Assembly (NCBI GenBank): GCA_965203735.1
Contig: OZ241909.1
Coordinates: forward strand, 2,108,001-2,172,000
Source: Bin55 sp965203735
GTDB taxonomy: Bacteria > Pseudomonadota > Gammaproteobacteria > Pseudomonadales > Azotimanducaceae
DNA length: 64,000 nucleotides
Direction of reading: 5' to 3'
The position numbers were made by a program, and so were the translations under genes. Within the stretch, counting starts at the first letter, position 1. Every line of letters starts with the position of its first letter. The notes beneath the pieces are model-generated. The model did not search any database and was not told the origin of the DNA. It worked only from the letters and a program-made list of their open reading frames with translations. This document shows positions 37,266 to 46,151 of this stretch, piece by piece.

Positions 37266-37369
37266 GGCGGAGTCCAAAAGACCGTTAGCTGGAAACGGAA
37301 TAGGGAACAGTCTATGGGTTTCACCAAAGAAAATGCCGATGATTCAGAGTAAGCCATCGACACTCAGTT

Positions 37370-39313
37370 TCAAAGGCGGGAAGGAGTCCAAGTGTCCCCT
37401 GCGAAATCTACAGTCTCAATCTCTGAATCTTCTTCCGCAGGTACTGGTGCTTCTTCGTACCTCGCTACTAGCAAATCATTGAGTTTGTCGGTGTGAAGAT
37501 CCTTCTTGATGATGCATCCTTCTGAATCAAGTAGATAACTCTTAGGGATGAACTGAACTCCGTACGCGGCCGCAGTGGATCCGTCCCATCCTCCGATCTC
37601 GCCAAGATTGATCCAAGGAATCTCGTGTTCCTCGGATGCCGTTTCCCAAGCTTCGTCGGTGGAGTCGATCGATATGGCAACGATCTCGAACCCATCGTCG
37701 TTATACGCTGCGTACATACGTTTCAATTCGGGAAATGTGGCAATGCAGGGACCGCACCAGGACGCCCAAAAATCGACAAGTACCAGTTCCTTCTCTTGAA
37801 GAATACCTTCGAGTCTGACTTCAGTACCGCTCAAGTCTGCCAATGCGAATTCCGGCGCTTTCTGTCCCTGTACTAGAGACTTGTCGTTCTGTTCCGTTTC
37901 AATTTGAAGAACTAGAGCGTCGCGACGAGGGGCTACACGTCTACTTACTAGATCTTCGTCAAGTGCACTCTCCAGTCTACCGTATATTTCGACAGCTTCC
38001 GATCGATTGTCAAACCAAGGCAAGTACGCGCCCGCTTCCATCGCTAGGAGTGAATCTAAAGGATCCTCGGCGTTCTTGGCAAGCGCTTGCAACGCTTTGG
38101 ACTTGATCGCCTCCATCTTATGGCTAAGCTGTATCCATTCAGGATCATCTTCCCCGCCGACACTCATCATGTCCGATAGAGTTCGTATCTCCTGATCGAT
38201 GACGACGTGCTCGCAGCCCTCCGATCGATCTGGATAGGCAGCTATTTGTTCCTCTGTCAGCCCTTCTGGCTCTGACGGATCTACTTCCTCAGCAACAGCA
38301 GCCACCTCTTCGGTTTCGTCAGTTGCTTCGTCGGAATGCGTGGAATCGCTAGCTTCTTCACTATCTGATGCTTGTGCTTCACTCTTGGCGTTCCACTCCT
38401 CTAGGTACTCAGCGTAGGCTACTTCAGAGGCTCTAATGGTTGTTAGGTAGTCGTCAGACAGTTGCCAACCCAAAATCTTCATGTGGCGGTCATTGTCTGA
38501 CCTAGCCACGATTGATTCCGAGTTCTCCAACCATGAGAGTGCCACCGACGACCCAGGTTCAACAACCGCCATCGTGCTGTTGTAAAAAGACGTTGACGTA
38601 TCGTACGCCTGAACATAGACATTCACAACGGTAGGTTCGTCAATGTCTGCTTCAATAATGAATGCGCCATCTTTGAGGGCAACGCTTCCATGGGTGACCA
38701 TCACTTCAGGGGATTGGCTGCTCACTCGTACCGTCCCATACGTCAAGTCCTTGGGTCCCTCGCTCAAGTCGCCTGTCACGGTGAACTTGGTGCTTTCATC
38801 TTGGCTTCGTCGGGAATCACCTACTAGTGACAAGGTATCGCTTGGATACTCGGCCTCATTGTCAAACAGAGCAAACGAAACAGCTTCGCCATCAGGCACA
38901 AGCAATGCAGTTGCGCTCAGATTGGCGTCGTCGTTGTCCGCAACGGAAATCTTGACCTCGATGGCTTCTCGTATCTCTCCGGAGATTGTTACGGCACCGT
39001 CGACAAAGCTCCCGGATGCCAGCTCGACAGTTTCTTCTTCGCCGTCTTTGTTGGTGGTCGTTTGCGTGACAGTAATCGTCGAAGTTGACAAGTCAACGGC
39101 TTCAACTGCTTCCTCCGCCGAATCGCCTTCTGTTTCCAGTTCGGCCATATCGGCGCTCGAGTCAGATTCCGCATCGGTGTCTATTTCAGGAGATGCGGCT
39201 TCTATCGCAATGTATTCTCCATTGATCGTGAAAGTCTTGGGAGGGGCTGTATTGCACCCTACGAGCATTGCGAAAATGCAGATCAGACCGGTCAAACATA
39301 GACCCTTTTTCAT
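37370..39313 (-). CDS. TlpA/redoxin-family lipoprotein, longest paralogue (T6)
   Basis: Read from ATG 39313 (MKKGLCLTGLICIFAMLVGC), giving a clear lipobox LVGC; an in-frame upstream start would disrupt the signal peptide. 647 residues. Beta-rich segments start FTINGEYI and KFTVTGDLSE; the first contains a 45-residue acidic Ala/Glu/Ser insert. A long acidic linker (about residues 300-360) precedes GCEHV, DPLDSLLAMEAGA, and the redoxin domain with CGPC near 520-523, cis-Pro in QFIPKSY, and the partner cysteine in SEGCIIKKD. A C-terminal ~25-residue acidic tail is unique to this copy. Confidence 0.86.
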   Translation of the reverse strand: MKKGLCLTGLICIFAMLVGCNTAPPKTFTINGEYIAIEAASPEIDTDAESDSSADMAELETEGDSAEEAVEAVDLSTSTITVTQTTTNKDGEEETVELASGSFVDGAVTISGEIREAIEVKISVADNDDANLSATALLVPDGEAVSFALFDNEAEYPSDTLSLVGDSRRSQDESTKFTVTGDLSEGPKDLTYGTVRVSSQSPEVMVTHGSVALKDGAFIIEADIDEPTVVNVYVQAYDTSTSFYNSTMAVVEPGSSVALSWLENSESIVARSDNDRHMKILGWQLSDDYLTTIRASEVAYAEYLEEWNAKSEAQASDSEEASDSTHSDEATDETEEVAAVAEEVDPSEPEGLTEEQIAAYPDRSEGCEHVVIDQEIRTLSDMMSVGGEDDPEWIQLSHKMEAIKSKALQALAKNAEDPLDSLLAMEAGAYLPWFDNRSEAVEIYGRLESALDEDLVSRRVAPRRDALVLQIETEQNDKSLVQGQKAPEFALADLSGTEVRLEGILQEKELVLVDFWASWCGPCIATFPELKRMYAAYNDDGFEIVAISIDSTDEAWETASEEHEIPWINLGEIGGWDGSTAAAYGVQFIPKSYLLDSEGCIIKKDLHTDKLNDLLVARYEEAPVPAEEDSEIETVDFAGDTWTPSRL

Positions 39314-39368
39314 GGTTGTAACAACCTCCGTTCGTTGTTTGCTCACAGTCCCTCAACTAAGTGGTCTT

Positions 39369-39560
39369 GTGGACCCGTGTACTAGATGCGGGAGCTCAGG
39401 ACCTAGTTACATCGTCAATCGGGATAACGCGGCCGACGACAAACGAAGGATTGTGTGTGACAATTGTTTTGCAGTCTTCCTACGAACCGGTTTCTGCTTC
39501 ATTCCCGGAAATCTGGCGAGACTGTTATTACCTTCGGTCCTGTCGGCTAAGATAGAGTAG
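39369..39560 (+). CDS. Possible small zinc-ribbon protein
   Basis: A 63-codon frame from GTG 39369 contains CTRCGSSGPSYIV then, 22 residues after the first pair, CDNCFAVF: a CX2C-X22-CX2C zinc-ribbon pattern with typical turn residues. It ends 12 bases before the start of the lipoprotein gene at 39572. No strong ribosome site is visible, and the open frame continues antisense into T6, so it may be chance. Confidence 0.35.
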   Translation: MDPCTRCGSSGPSYIVNRDNAADDKRRIVCDNCFAVFLRTGFCFIPGNLARLLLPSVLSAKIE

Positions 39561-39571
39561 TTGTCAGTTAG

Positions 39572-39967
39572 ATGCTATTAGGTGCTTCAGTGAAGATCAA
39601 ATCCTTCCTTGTGCTTCCCATTGGGCTTCTACTTACTTCCTGTCAGTCCTTTGTGGAGCAACCAACTGAGAACAAAGGTACAAGACTATTCCATGAGGCA
39701 GTTGACAGCTGCTGGTTGGCTGAAGAAGCAACCGACCGAAGAGAGAAAGCTGAGTTGCGGAAAAAAGCAGATGAAGCTGCCGAACTAGCTTTTGATCACC
39801 TTCTCGGTCCGAAATACAACTCGAGAAATACAGCTTGGGAGGAACTTGCAGTTGCGTGGAAGGATTGTGACAAGCTAGAGGGTCTATATCGAGGTGTATC
39901 CTACTTTTTTGAGGAGACCGAACAGCTTGAACAAGGACAGCTAAAGCAGGAATCCTTCAACGATTAG
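39572..39967 (+). CDS. Small lipoprotein
   Basis: 131 residues from ATG 39572, or 125 from GTG 39590. A signal segment (IKSFLVLPIGLLLTSC) ends in a good lipobox, LTSC. The mature part is helical and highly charged (RREKAELRKKADEAAELAFDH) with further cysteines at DSCWLAEE and KDCDKLEG, so a disulfide is possible. No family recognised. It is divergent from T6 and convergent with T7, so it stands as a single gene between two TlpA paralogues. Confidence 0.65.
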   Translation: MLLGASVKIKSFLVLPIGLLLTSCQSFVEQPTENKGTRLFHEAVDSCWLAEEATDRREKAELRKKADEAAELAFDHLLGPKYNSRNTAWEELAVAWKDCDKLEGLYRGVSYFFEETEQLEQGQLKQESFND

Positions 39968-40129
39968 AACGTAAACAAGAAGAGTTCTAGCTGGGCCAGT
40001 TCATTTGGGTCTCTGAACAGCTTCCGGTAGACACTCAAGGCAACTTTTCAGAAAAATTTCTTAATTTCTGCAAAGCAACAAGTCTATACACAATCTGGAC
40101 TGGTCTCATCCATGGTGTGGGTCAATGGA

Positions 40130-41956
40130 TTATGAGTCCGCATCGTCCGATGTGGCTGTATCACCGTATCTTGCTTTCAATACTCTCTCTAACTCTTCCG
40201 AGGAGAGCTCTCTATGATTGATGCAGCCGTGGTTGTCAATCAGGAAACTCTTCGGAAGGAACTTGACTCCATACGCCTTTGCCACAGTTCCCTCTCCCTT
40301 CTCAGAAATGTCGCCTAAGTCCATCCATGGTAGGTCGTGTTCATCACTCGCTTCTGCCCAAATCTCTTGAGTGCGATCTAAGTTAATTGCGACGATCTCA
40401 AAACCGTTGTCTCCATAGCTGGAATACAGCTCCTTTAGGTGTGGAAAGGCCGCAATGCAGGGACCGCACCAGGAAGCCCAGAAGTCGATAAGCACAATGT
40501 CCTTTCCCGCCACAAAGTCATGAAACTCGACCCCAACCCCCTCTAAGGTGGGAAGCGAGAAGTTCGGCGATACCTGACCAGGTACGAGGCTTTTATCAAT
40601 CTCGTCGACTTCGATAAAGTCAGCGATTTCGTCTCTTGCAGACCTGACCCGACGATCCGCCATTTCTTCGTCGACCATCGACGCAACCTTGTCGTACAAA
40701 GGAATAGATTTCTTGATGTGATCTGAGTTGTAGCCATATGCGCCCAATTCCAAAGCAAGTAGCAGATCCATAGGATCTTCGGCGTTAGACGCAATTTCCT
40801 CCAATGCCTCTGTGCGCATCTTGACTAAATCCAAGAATAGCTTGTGGTACTCGGGATTCTCTGACTCTGAGGATTCTTGGGTAGTTTCCGAGTTTGCTTC
40901 TGCAAGCTCTACATGTTCGCATCCGGTCGCTGCTGGTTTTCCATTTGAGTATGCGAGTACAGGTTCATCCTCGTCGTTGATTTCTTCTGACGATTCTGTT
41001 TCTTCACTTAGATTGGTATCGTTGTCTGCGCTGGTGGTAGCTGTTGCTTCCTCCGTTGTCGCTTGAGCGGCGGCTTCTCGTGCTCTCCAAGATGCCTCCC
41101 ATGCATCCCTAAAGTCCTTGTAGGACTTGGCATACTTGCTCAAGAGAGCTTGATAGGGCTCGCTCTGCTGCCAACTGTCGACAAGCCGATCATGTCTTCC
41201 ATTCTCCGCAGTCGCAACTAGCTCCCGGCTCCATCCTCGAGGTTCAATCACAATCTCGCTGTCGGGTTCTACCACTATTTCAACCGAGCCGAAGTACTCA
41301 TTGAAGGCGTTTTCTCCCGCCATTGCTGTCACCGTTAGTAGCGAAGGCTCGTGAATTTCAGATTCGATGCTGAACATACCGTCTTTAAGCAACACTGATC
41401 CATGAGTAACACGGGACAGTTCTCCTTCAGTGTTGTATCCAGGTCCACTCACAGTAATGATCCCTAAAGAGAGTTCGTCTTGCATAGAACGAAAGTCGCC
41501 CGTGATTGTGAATTTTCTGGTGCGGTCGCGAACTCGGGTCGATGTACCGAACAAGACCATTCGAGCGGGGCGATACGCGACTTGACGATCAACAATAGCG
41601 AAGGAGACTACCTTCTCTCCAGGTTCGATCACCACGGTTCTCTTCATCGATTCTTGACCATCTCCTTTACTGGCGGTGATGGTCACCATCTTGGGTTCGT
41701 CAATCTCACCGGAAAGTTCAACTTTGCAGTCAACGAGTTTTCCTGAAGCCAACTCGACCGTATCGTTGGCACCTTCGTGGGTAACGACAACGGATGCAAC
41801 TGACCATTCTGAGGTAGCAGAGGTTTCAGACGCAGAGCTGGCCGATGGCGTTATGTATTCTCCAGTAATCGTAAAGCGTCTTGTGGATTCAGTATCAGCG
41901 CCACACAGAGATAACGAGATGAAGAGCAGTCCCAATAGTCCAAATAATCGTTTCAT
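40130..41956 (-). CDS. Secreted TlpA/redoxin-family protein with extra cysteine pair (T7)
   Basis: 608 residues from ATG 41956 (MKRLFGLLGLLFISLSLCGA); the upstream in-frame TTG adds an unlikely N-terminus. The signal peptide ends at LSLCGA, an atypical lipobox, so lipidation is uncertain. Beta-rich segments start FTITGEYI and KFTITGDFRS. An acidic, Ala/Thr/Glu-rich linker of about 70 residues precedes GCEHV, DPMDLLLALELGA, and the redoxin domain with CGPC at 497-500, cis-Pro in KFLPKSF and the paired Cys in NHGCINHRE. Confidence 0.85.
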   Translation of the reverse strand: MKRLFGLLGLLFISLSLCGADTESTRRFTITGEYITPSASSASETSATSEWSVASVVVTHEGANDTVELASGKLVDCKVELSGEIDEPKMVTITASKGDGQESMKRTVVIEPGEKVVSFAIVDRQVAYRPARMVLFGTSTRVRDRTRKFTITGDFRSMQDELSLGIITVSGPGYNTEGELSRVTHGSVLLKDGMFSIESEIHEPSLLTVTAMAGENAFNEYFGSVEIVVEPDSEIVIEPRGWSRELVATAENGRHDRLVDSWQQSEPYQALLSKYAKSYKDFRDAWEASWRAREAAAQATTEEATATTSADNDTNLSEETESSEEINDEDEPVLAYSNGKPAATGCEHVELAEANSETTQESSESENPEYHKLFLDLVKMRTEALEEIASNAEDPMDLLLALELGAYGYNSDHIKKSIPLYDKVASMVDEEMADRRVRSARDEIADFIEVDEIDKSLVPGQVSPNFSLPTLEGVGVEFHDFVAGKDIVLIDFWASWCGPCIAAFPHLKELYSSYGDNGFEIVAINLDRTQEIWAEASDEHDLPWMDLGDISEKGEGTVAKAYGVKFLPKSFLIDNHGCINHRELSSEELERVLKARYGDTATSDDADS

Positions 41957-42148
41957 ACCCGTTTTTCGTGGAATACCCTTAAGCATCTTCTAACAATCCC
42001 GACTGTTGCATCGAATCCTCGGGAGATAGATTGACTCTCTGTCTGGTCACAGGTAAGTCGAATTGTGAATGGAGGATACTACGGCAAAAAACTTTCAGTA
42101 GTGTGCACGCTCAATGTGAGCCCAAATATCCGACATGGCACTCATATT

Positions 42149-42772
42149 TCAGTCCGTTGTCTGTATCTCAGCCATGTGCACTCCAGGAACTAACCCCCTA
42201 GACGATCCTCTGTACCACAGACTAATGTGCTCGAGTGACGAGACTCGCTTGAGTACGCATTGTTCGAGTTTACTGTCAGTATCCCTTGTAATCCTCCCAA
42301 TATTGTCCATTGGTTCCCCAGTGACTTGCTCGTAGCAACTTTCAATGGCCTCCTCAATTTCTAGTTTGTCGAAAGCTACTGTCTCAGTCTCTTCGTCGAC
42401 ATTACCAACGAAGTCAATCTCTCCATCGGAGCTAGTAGAAGCCTTGCCAATTAACTCGCCGTTTTCAAATCGGCCTGTGAAAGTGAGGTGCTTTTCACCA
42501 TTAGACTCTGACAAGAAGAAACTGGCTTTAAAACCGCTCTCATCTACAACAATGTCTTCCGTGTACTGAAGTACACTCAAGCTATCGGTCAGAGTTGCAG
42601 AGTACCGGCCATCCTTATCGACGCTAATTTCCAATGTACTGTCTTGTACCTTTGGACTAGTAACGCCAGCCTCTAAGACATAAATACCCTCTATTTTCGC
42701 GAACGCTGCTAGCGAAACTAACAATGCACCAATAGCAGCTATGCATTGAACTGTACGCACTGGTGGTTTCAT
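42149..42772 (-). CDS. Secreted hypothetical protein
   Basis: Read from ATG 42772 (MKPPVRTVQC), with an AGGA-type site upstream, it is 207 residues. The signal peptide ends near LAAFA. The mature protein is beta-rich and acidic (STLEISVDKDGRYSATLTDS; HLTFTGRFENGELIGKAS), with a Cys pair near the C-terminus (SCYEQV and EQCVLKR). It has no thioredoxin motif. The alternating strands with GRFENGELIG resemble the beta-rich N-terminal domains of the neighbouring TlpA proteins in style, but I cannot show homology. Confidence 0.6.
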   Translation of the reverse strand: MKPPVRTVQCIAAIGALLVSLAAFAKIEGIYVLEAGVTSPKVQDSTLEISVDKDGRYSATLTDSLSVLQYTEDIVVDESGFKASFFLSESNGEKHLTFTGRFENGELIGKASTSSDGEIDFVGNVDEETETVAFDKLEIEEAIESCYEQVTGEPMDNIGRITRDTDSKLEQCVLKRVSSLEHISLWYRGSSRGLVPGVHMAEIQTTD

Positions 42773-43418
42773 TTTTCCATCCTCAAGCAAGGCCTAGTAT
42801 CTGAATCTTAACAGTAATCCGGTGGACTTCTACTTATTGGATGGCCCGAGTTGCGTTCGAGCCATCGAAGGCTCAAGAATCCAGTCGAAATCGATCCGAT
42901 CTCCTATTTCAATAGATGCTTGACTTGCCGGCACGGTTACTTTGTCGGTCCATGTTGCCAGCCATCTTGAACAGTCGCGCATCAAGGATGGATAGCCAGT
43001 TAGTGCATGCTCTGGCTACAGGAGTCTGGAACACATACTGGTTAGTCGGCCTTCTCTCCCGTAGCGCCTTAACGTGTTGAGAGAATGATCTTGAACTGTT
43101 CCCGAGAGATCTCTTGGACGGTGGAGCTGGCCCTGCCACTAGGTTGCTCGTTGTGATTCGCTGAACTCCGCGTCCATTGGGGAATCAATGTGTTTCTTTG
43201 CCGTACGACACACTTGCCCATGAAGGAGACAATTGCTTGCGAAAAGCCGATTCAATCAAAACTTTGCTGTAGCTAAGCGTTGCGAGTCAAGAAATGGCGG
43301 TAACTGGTGAGTCGGTCAAGAGATCCAAGACTTCGACCTTGTCCCAAGTTCGAGATTCGAAGATGCAAACTCAAAATCCAGCATCGCAACTCTTGTTGGA
43401 GTAGTTGCCTACGGGAGA
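42773..43418. other. 646-base stretch without a supported gene
   Basis: Two short frames on opposite strands (near 42909-43139 and 43307-43501) have basic, unstructured compositions and no recognisable features, so I do not call them. No hairpin or paralogue remnant was noticed. The promoter of the gene at 42772 lies at the left end. Confidence 0.4.
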
Positions 43419-45233
43419 CTAATTGGCTAGCAACCTTGCTACCCTTGTTGTATCTTCTTCATTCAGAAACGACATCACGAAGTCGATTTGCTCATCCGTA
43501 AGCGCTGAGTTGACCCGATTGGCAATTATTAGTTTCGCTCCCGCCCGGGACTTGTTCTCGTCCGATTCCAAACGGTCGAGTGTCTCAAGCAACTGTGTTG
43601 GAGCCTCGCCAGCCCAAGTACGAAAGACATTATCGTAGAAATACCATTGGTAGGCTTTGGGTACGCGAGAAGCGAGATCTAGAGCATCATGAGGAGCTTC
43701 TTCCTGCACAAGTCCATTGCCGATCGCAACAAGCGCCATGACTTTGGCAGAACCACGAACACTGTCAATCATTTTGATGGCGTCGTTGGAATTTCCACTG
43801 AGAGACAGTGCTCTCACTACTTCCAGTTCCAAACCTCTTCCATCCCTGTCGACAGGCTGATTCAATGCCACTTCTAAAGCATGCTGCTGATCTACTAGAG
43901 AAAGGCGTCTCAATGCCTGAGCCAGCAAGCTGTGTCGCTCAGGATGAGTTCCCTCGATGTTGGACACTATCCAGTCCGTCGCTGCACGAGGATCGTATTC
44001 TGACCACTCGACTACTATCCTCGCAAGGATTTGGGAGTTGTTTCCTAGGAATCCTTCCATCTCCTTCATTTGAAGGATTGCTTTTTGCGGTGATTTGTAC
44101 GTAGTTCTGGCAATCGCAGTTTCTATCGCATACAGCTTCAAGCCATCGGGTAGTAGCTCAATCTCTTCCAGTATCCCATCTGGATCGCTCCTTGCCCACT
44201 GGTACACCATTTCACGTTGCAAGGTTCTGCGCGACGTAGGATTCTCATCGAAGGAAGAAACAGCACTAAGCGCAGCCACAGGATCCGATTGAATCCAAGT
44301 CAAGAAAATAGCGTCGCCGAGTAGTTTCCGCTCCTCTTTAGGAACTCCGCTCGCATAGTTCAAGGCTTGTCGTGGACTTGATTCTATGACTGGAGCTATG
44401 ACGTCAAAGAGAACATCTCGATCATTGGGATCCGAGAAAGATCGCAAGACTTTGGAAAGGACTTCGAACCCGTCTCTTCGATGCCACTCTTCAAGAATGG
44501 TTGTGAGAAGATCAACTTGAGAAGCATCATTGAGATCGTCGTTTACGACATAGTCCCAAGCTTTCGAAGGATTATCGATTGACTTCGACACAGTCTCTTC
44601 GCTGAGCACTTTCGACAATTCTTCGCTGGCTTCTAGTCGATTGGCGATTTCTTGACGTTCTTGGTCGGATAGATCATCTCGATACTGCAGTATTGCTCCA
44701 ATTGCTGTGCGCCTATTCGACCGATTCAGTTTATTTGCTTCGGCAATTGCAGCATCCAAGTTGGAATGTGACCACTCTTGGAACACACCTACAAGAAGCG
44801 GCTCACGTTGAAGACTAGAAGCTTTCAGTGCTTTGTCGAGCGCAACATGAGGAGCGAGCGAGGAGAGTTTGCGGATTATTGCAACTTGGATTTCTTCTCG
44901 ATAGCTATTGCGTTCTACTTCCTTCGATTGTTGCCACAACTCGAGAAGTTTGTTCTGTCCCGTGTCGGCAAGCATTCTGTAAAGTGCGATGCTTCGATCA
45001 AAACAATTCTCATAGCTGGACAGCGCATTTAGATCAGTTGTTCGCTGCGGGCCGGAATCCTGCTCGTCTAAAGAGGAAGTAATCTGCGCAACATATCCTT
45101 GATCAGACTCCTGAAATGCCGAGCCACCTGTTTGGTCGATAACCCATGAAATTGCGAACATCACGATGATTCCCAATACGGCAGCGCAGAGCAGCCCAAT
45201 CAATGAGAATCTTTTGTTCGTCAAGGAGTTCAA
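43419..45233 (-). CDS. Membrane-anchored alpha-solenoid repeat protein (S3)
   Basis: 604 residues from TTG 45233 (MNSLTNKRFSLIGLLCAAVL), with one N-terminal anchor at about residues 10-32. The body carries the family motifs: RDDLSD near 190, VEWSEYDPRAATDWI, YQWARSDPDGILEEI, RTWAGEAPTQLLETL, and the C-terminal SFLNEEDTTRV. Unlike S1, S2 and S4 it is not next to a TlpA gene. Upstream lie a small secreted acidic protein and, divergently, the thioredoxin-7-like gene P3. Function as for the other solenoids is unknown. Confidence 0.7.
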   Translation of the reverse strand: MNSLTNKRFSLIGLLCAAVLGIIVMFAISWVIDQTGGSAFQESDQGYVAQITSSLDEQDSGPQRTTDLNALSSYENCFDRSIALYRMLADTGQNKLLELWQQSKEVERNSYREEIQVAIIRKLSSLAPHVALDKALKASSLQREPLLVGVFQEWSHSNLDAAIAEANKLNRSNRRTAIGAILQYRDDLSDQERQEIANRLEASEELSKVLSEETVSKSIDNPSKAWDYVVNDDLNDASQVDLLTTILEEWHRRDGFEVLSKVLRSFSDPNDRDVLFDVIAPVIESSPRQALNYASGVPKEERKLLGDAIFLTWIQSDPVAALSAVSSFDENPTSRRTLQREMVYQWARSDPDGILEEIELLPDGLKLYAIETAIARTTYKSPQKAILQMKEMEGFLGNNSQILARIVVEWSEYDPRAATDWIVSNIEGTHPERHSLLAQALRRLSLVDQQHALEVALNQPVDRDGRGLELEVVRALSLSGNSNDAIKMIDSVRGSAKVMALVAIGNGLVQEEAPHDALDLASRVPKAYQWYFYDNVFRTWAGEAPTQLLETLDRLESDENKSRAGAKLIIANRVNSALTDEQIDFVMSFLNEEDTTRVARLLAN

Positions 45234-45439
45234 GTCTATCTTGACCTTGCTGAGGTCTAAGGGTTTGTTTCAAACACAAACCGCTGCCAATAGCTCTTTT
45301 TGAGGGGGTGACCACAATGCCGTCGTGAACGCATTACGCAGCACACGCAATCGAGCATGTACTAAGAGCACTCTAACGGCTCAATATCCCCTATCCGTCA
45401 AGTCTTCGGAAGACTTAACCGATACTGTAGAAGAAGAAG

Positions 45440-45474
45440 GGGTCCTGTGGTATCAATTCTCGTCCACGAGACCC
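45440..45474 (-). terminator. Probable terminator hairpin of the small acidic secreted gene
   Basis: On the minus strand an 11-position stem (GGGTCTCGTGG with CCACAGGACCC, one mismatch and one wobble) with a 13-base loop is followed by CCTTCTTCTTCT. It lies 18 bases after the end of the gene at 45492-45857. The U-tract is interrupted by C residues, so it is a moderate candidate. Confidence 0.45.
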
Positions 45475-45491
45475 TTTAGAAAGAAGCTTGC

Positions 45492-45857
45492 CTATTTAGA
45501 CTCTTCGACGACTTCCTCTTCAGAGTTCTTTGGGGTGCTCTTTTCCGTTTTCGAATCGGCTTCTTCCACGATTGGTACTTCAAAGGACTTCTTAGAAACT
45601 TCTATGTCCACAGCGAAATCCGTGACGACCGGTGTTTCTAGGCTTTCCTCAGAAATCGTGAGGGCGAGAGCTTCTTCTTTTACAACTGGAACGTCCAGAG
45701 TTTCAGCCGTAGGTTCTGCTTTGCTTTCTTCGGACGCATTCGCTTTCGCGGCAGCCTCTTTTGCCGCCGCCGCACATTGAGCCCCACCTGCATGAGCAGA
45801 AATCCCGAAGAGTACAAGACCACTGAGAATGAGACAAATCCAAGTTTTTGTTTTCAT
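45492..45857 (-). CDS. Small secreted acidic protein with 19-residue repeats
   Basis: ATG 45857 starts a clear signal peptide (MKTKTWICLILSGLVLFGIS, cleaved near AHA); the longer frame upstream is not plausible. 121 residues. The mature part starts with an Ala-rich stretch containing one Cys (AQCAAAAKEAAAKAN) and continues with three copies of a ~19-residue unit beginning LDVPVV, LETPVV and FEVPIV. It is strongly acidic, ends in a Glu-rich tail and lacks a recognisable domain. It sits between S3 and P3 and may be exported with them. Confidence 0.6.
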   Translation of the reverse strand: MKTKTWICLILSGLVLFGISAHAGGAQCAAAAKEAAAKANASEESKAEPTAETLDVPVVKEEALALTISEESLETPVVTDFAVDIEVSKKSFEVPIVEEADSKTEKSTPKNSEEEVVEESK

Positions 45858-46151
45858 AGTTGTAGAGGGTTCGGACAGAAAATCAATGGTAACACGAAAA
45901 GTCCAATAAGGCTCGCACAACTGATTCTGTCGAATTCTGGGTACTTCATCCAGAACAACGAACCGCAATTGGTTTGAACATCATTTCCTGGCGATTGGCT
46001 GCCGTTCACCGACTTCAAATCCGAGAATGAGTTGGAGTAAAGACGGAACCAGCGATTTCTCCGAATTCGTACTATGCTGCTTGCGAACTATGTGAGGTAG
46101 GTACACTGTATGCGCATCATTTGTTTAAGCCATGAACCGGAGAGAAACTGA

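Noticed and set aside
37112..37363. 83-codon minus-strand frame upstream of T5
   Set aside because: In this frame it is meaningless; a different frame of the same strand shows the TlpA relic reported at 37173-37265.
38643..39345. Long plus-strand frame antisense to the TlpA gene T6
   Set aside because: It is a low-complexity Ser-rich mirror of the acidic T6 coding sequence; the minus-strand gene has signal peptide, domains and active site. Only the last ~60 codons beyond T6 were kept as a weak candidate.
42909..43139. 76-codon minus-strand frame
   Set aside because: No signal, domain or ribosome site; basic and unstructured composition; no paralogue.
45398..45417. Small palindrome AAGTCTT/AAGACTT as a terminator
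   Set aside because: Only 7 bp with a very short loop and no T run; the imperfect stem at 45440-45474 is a better candidate.
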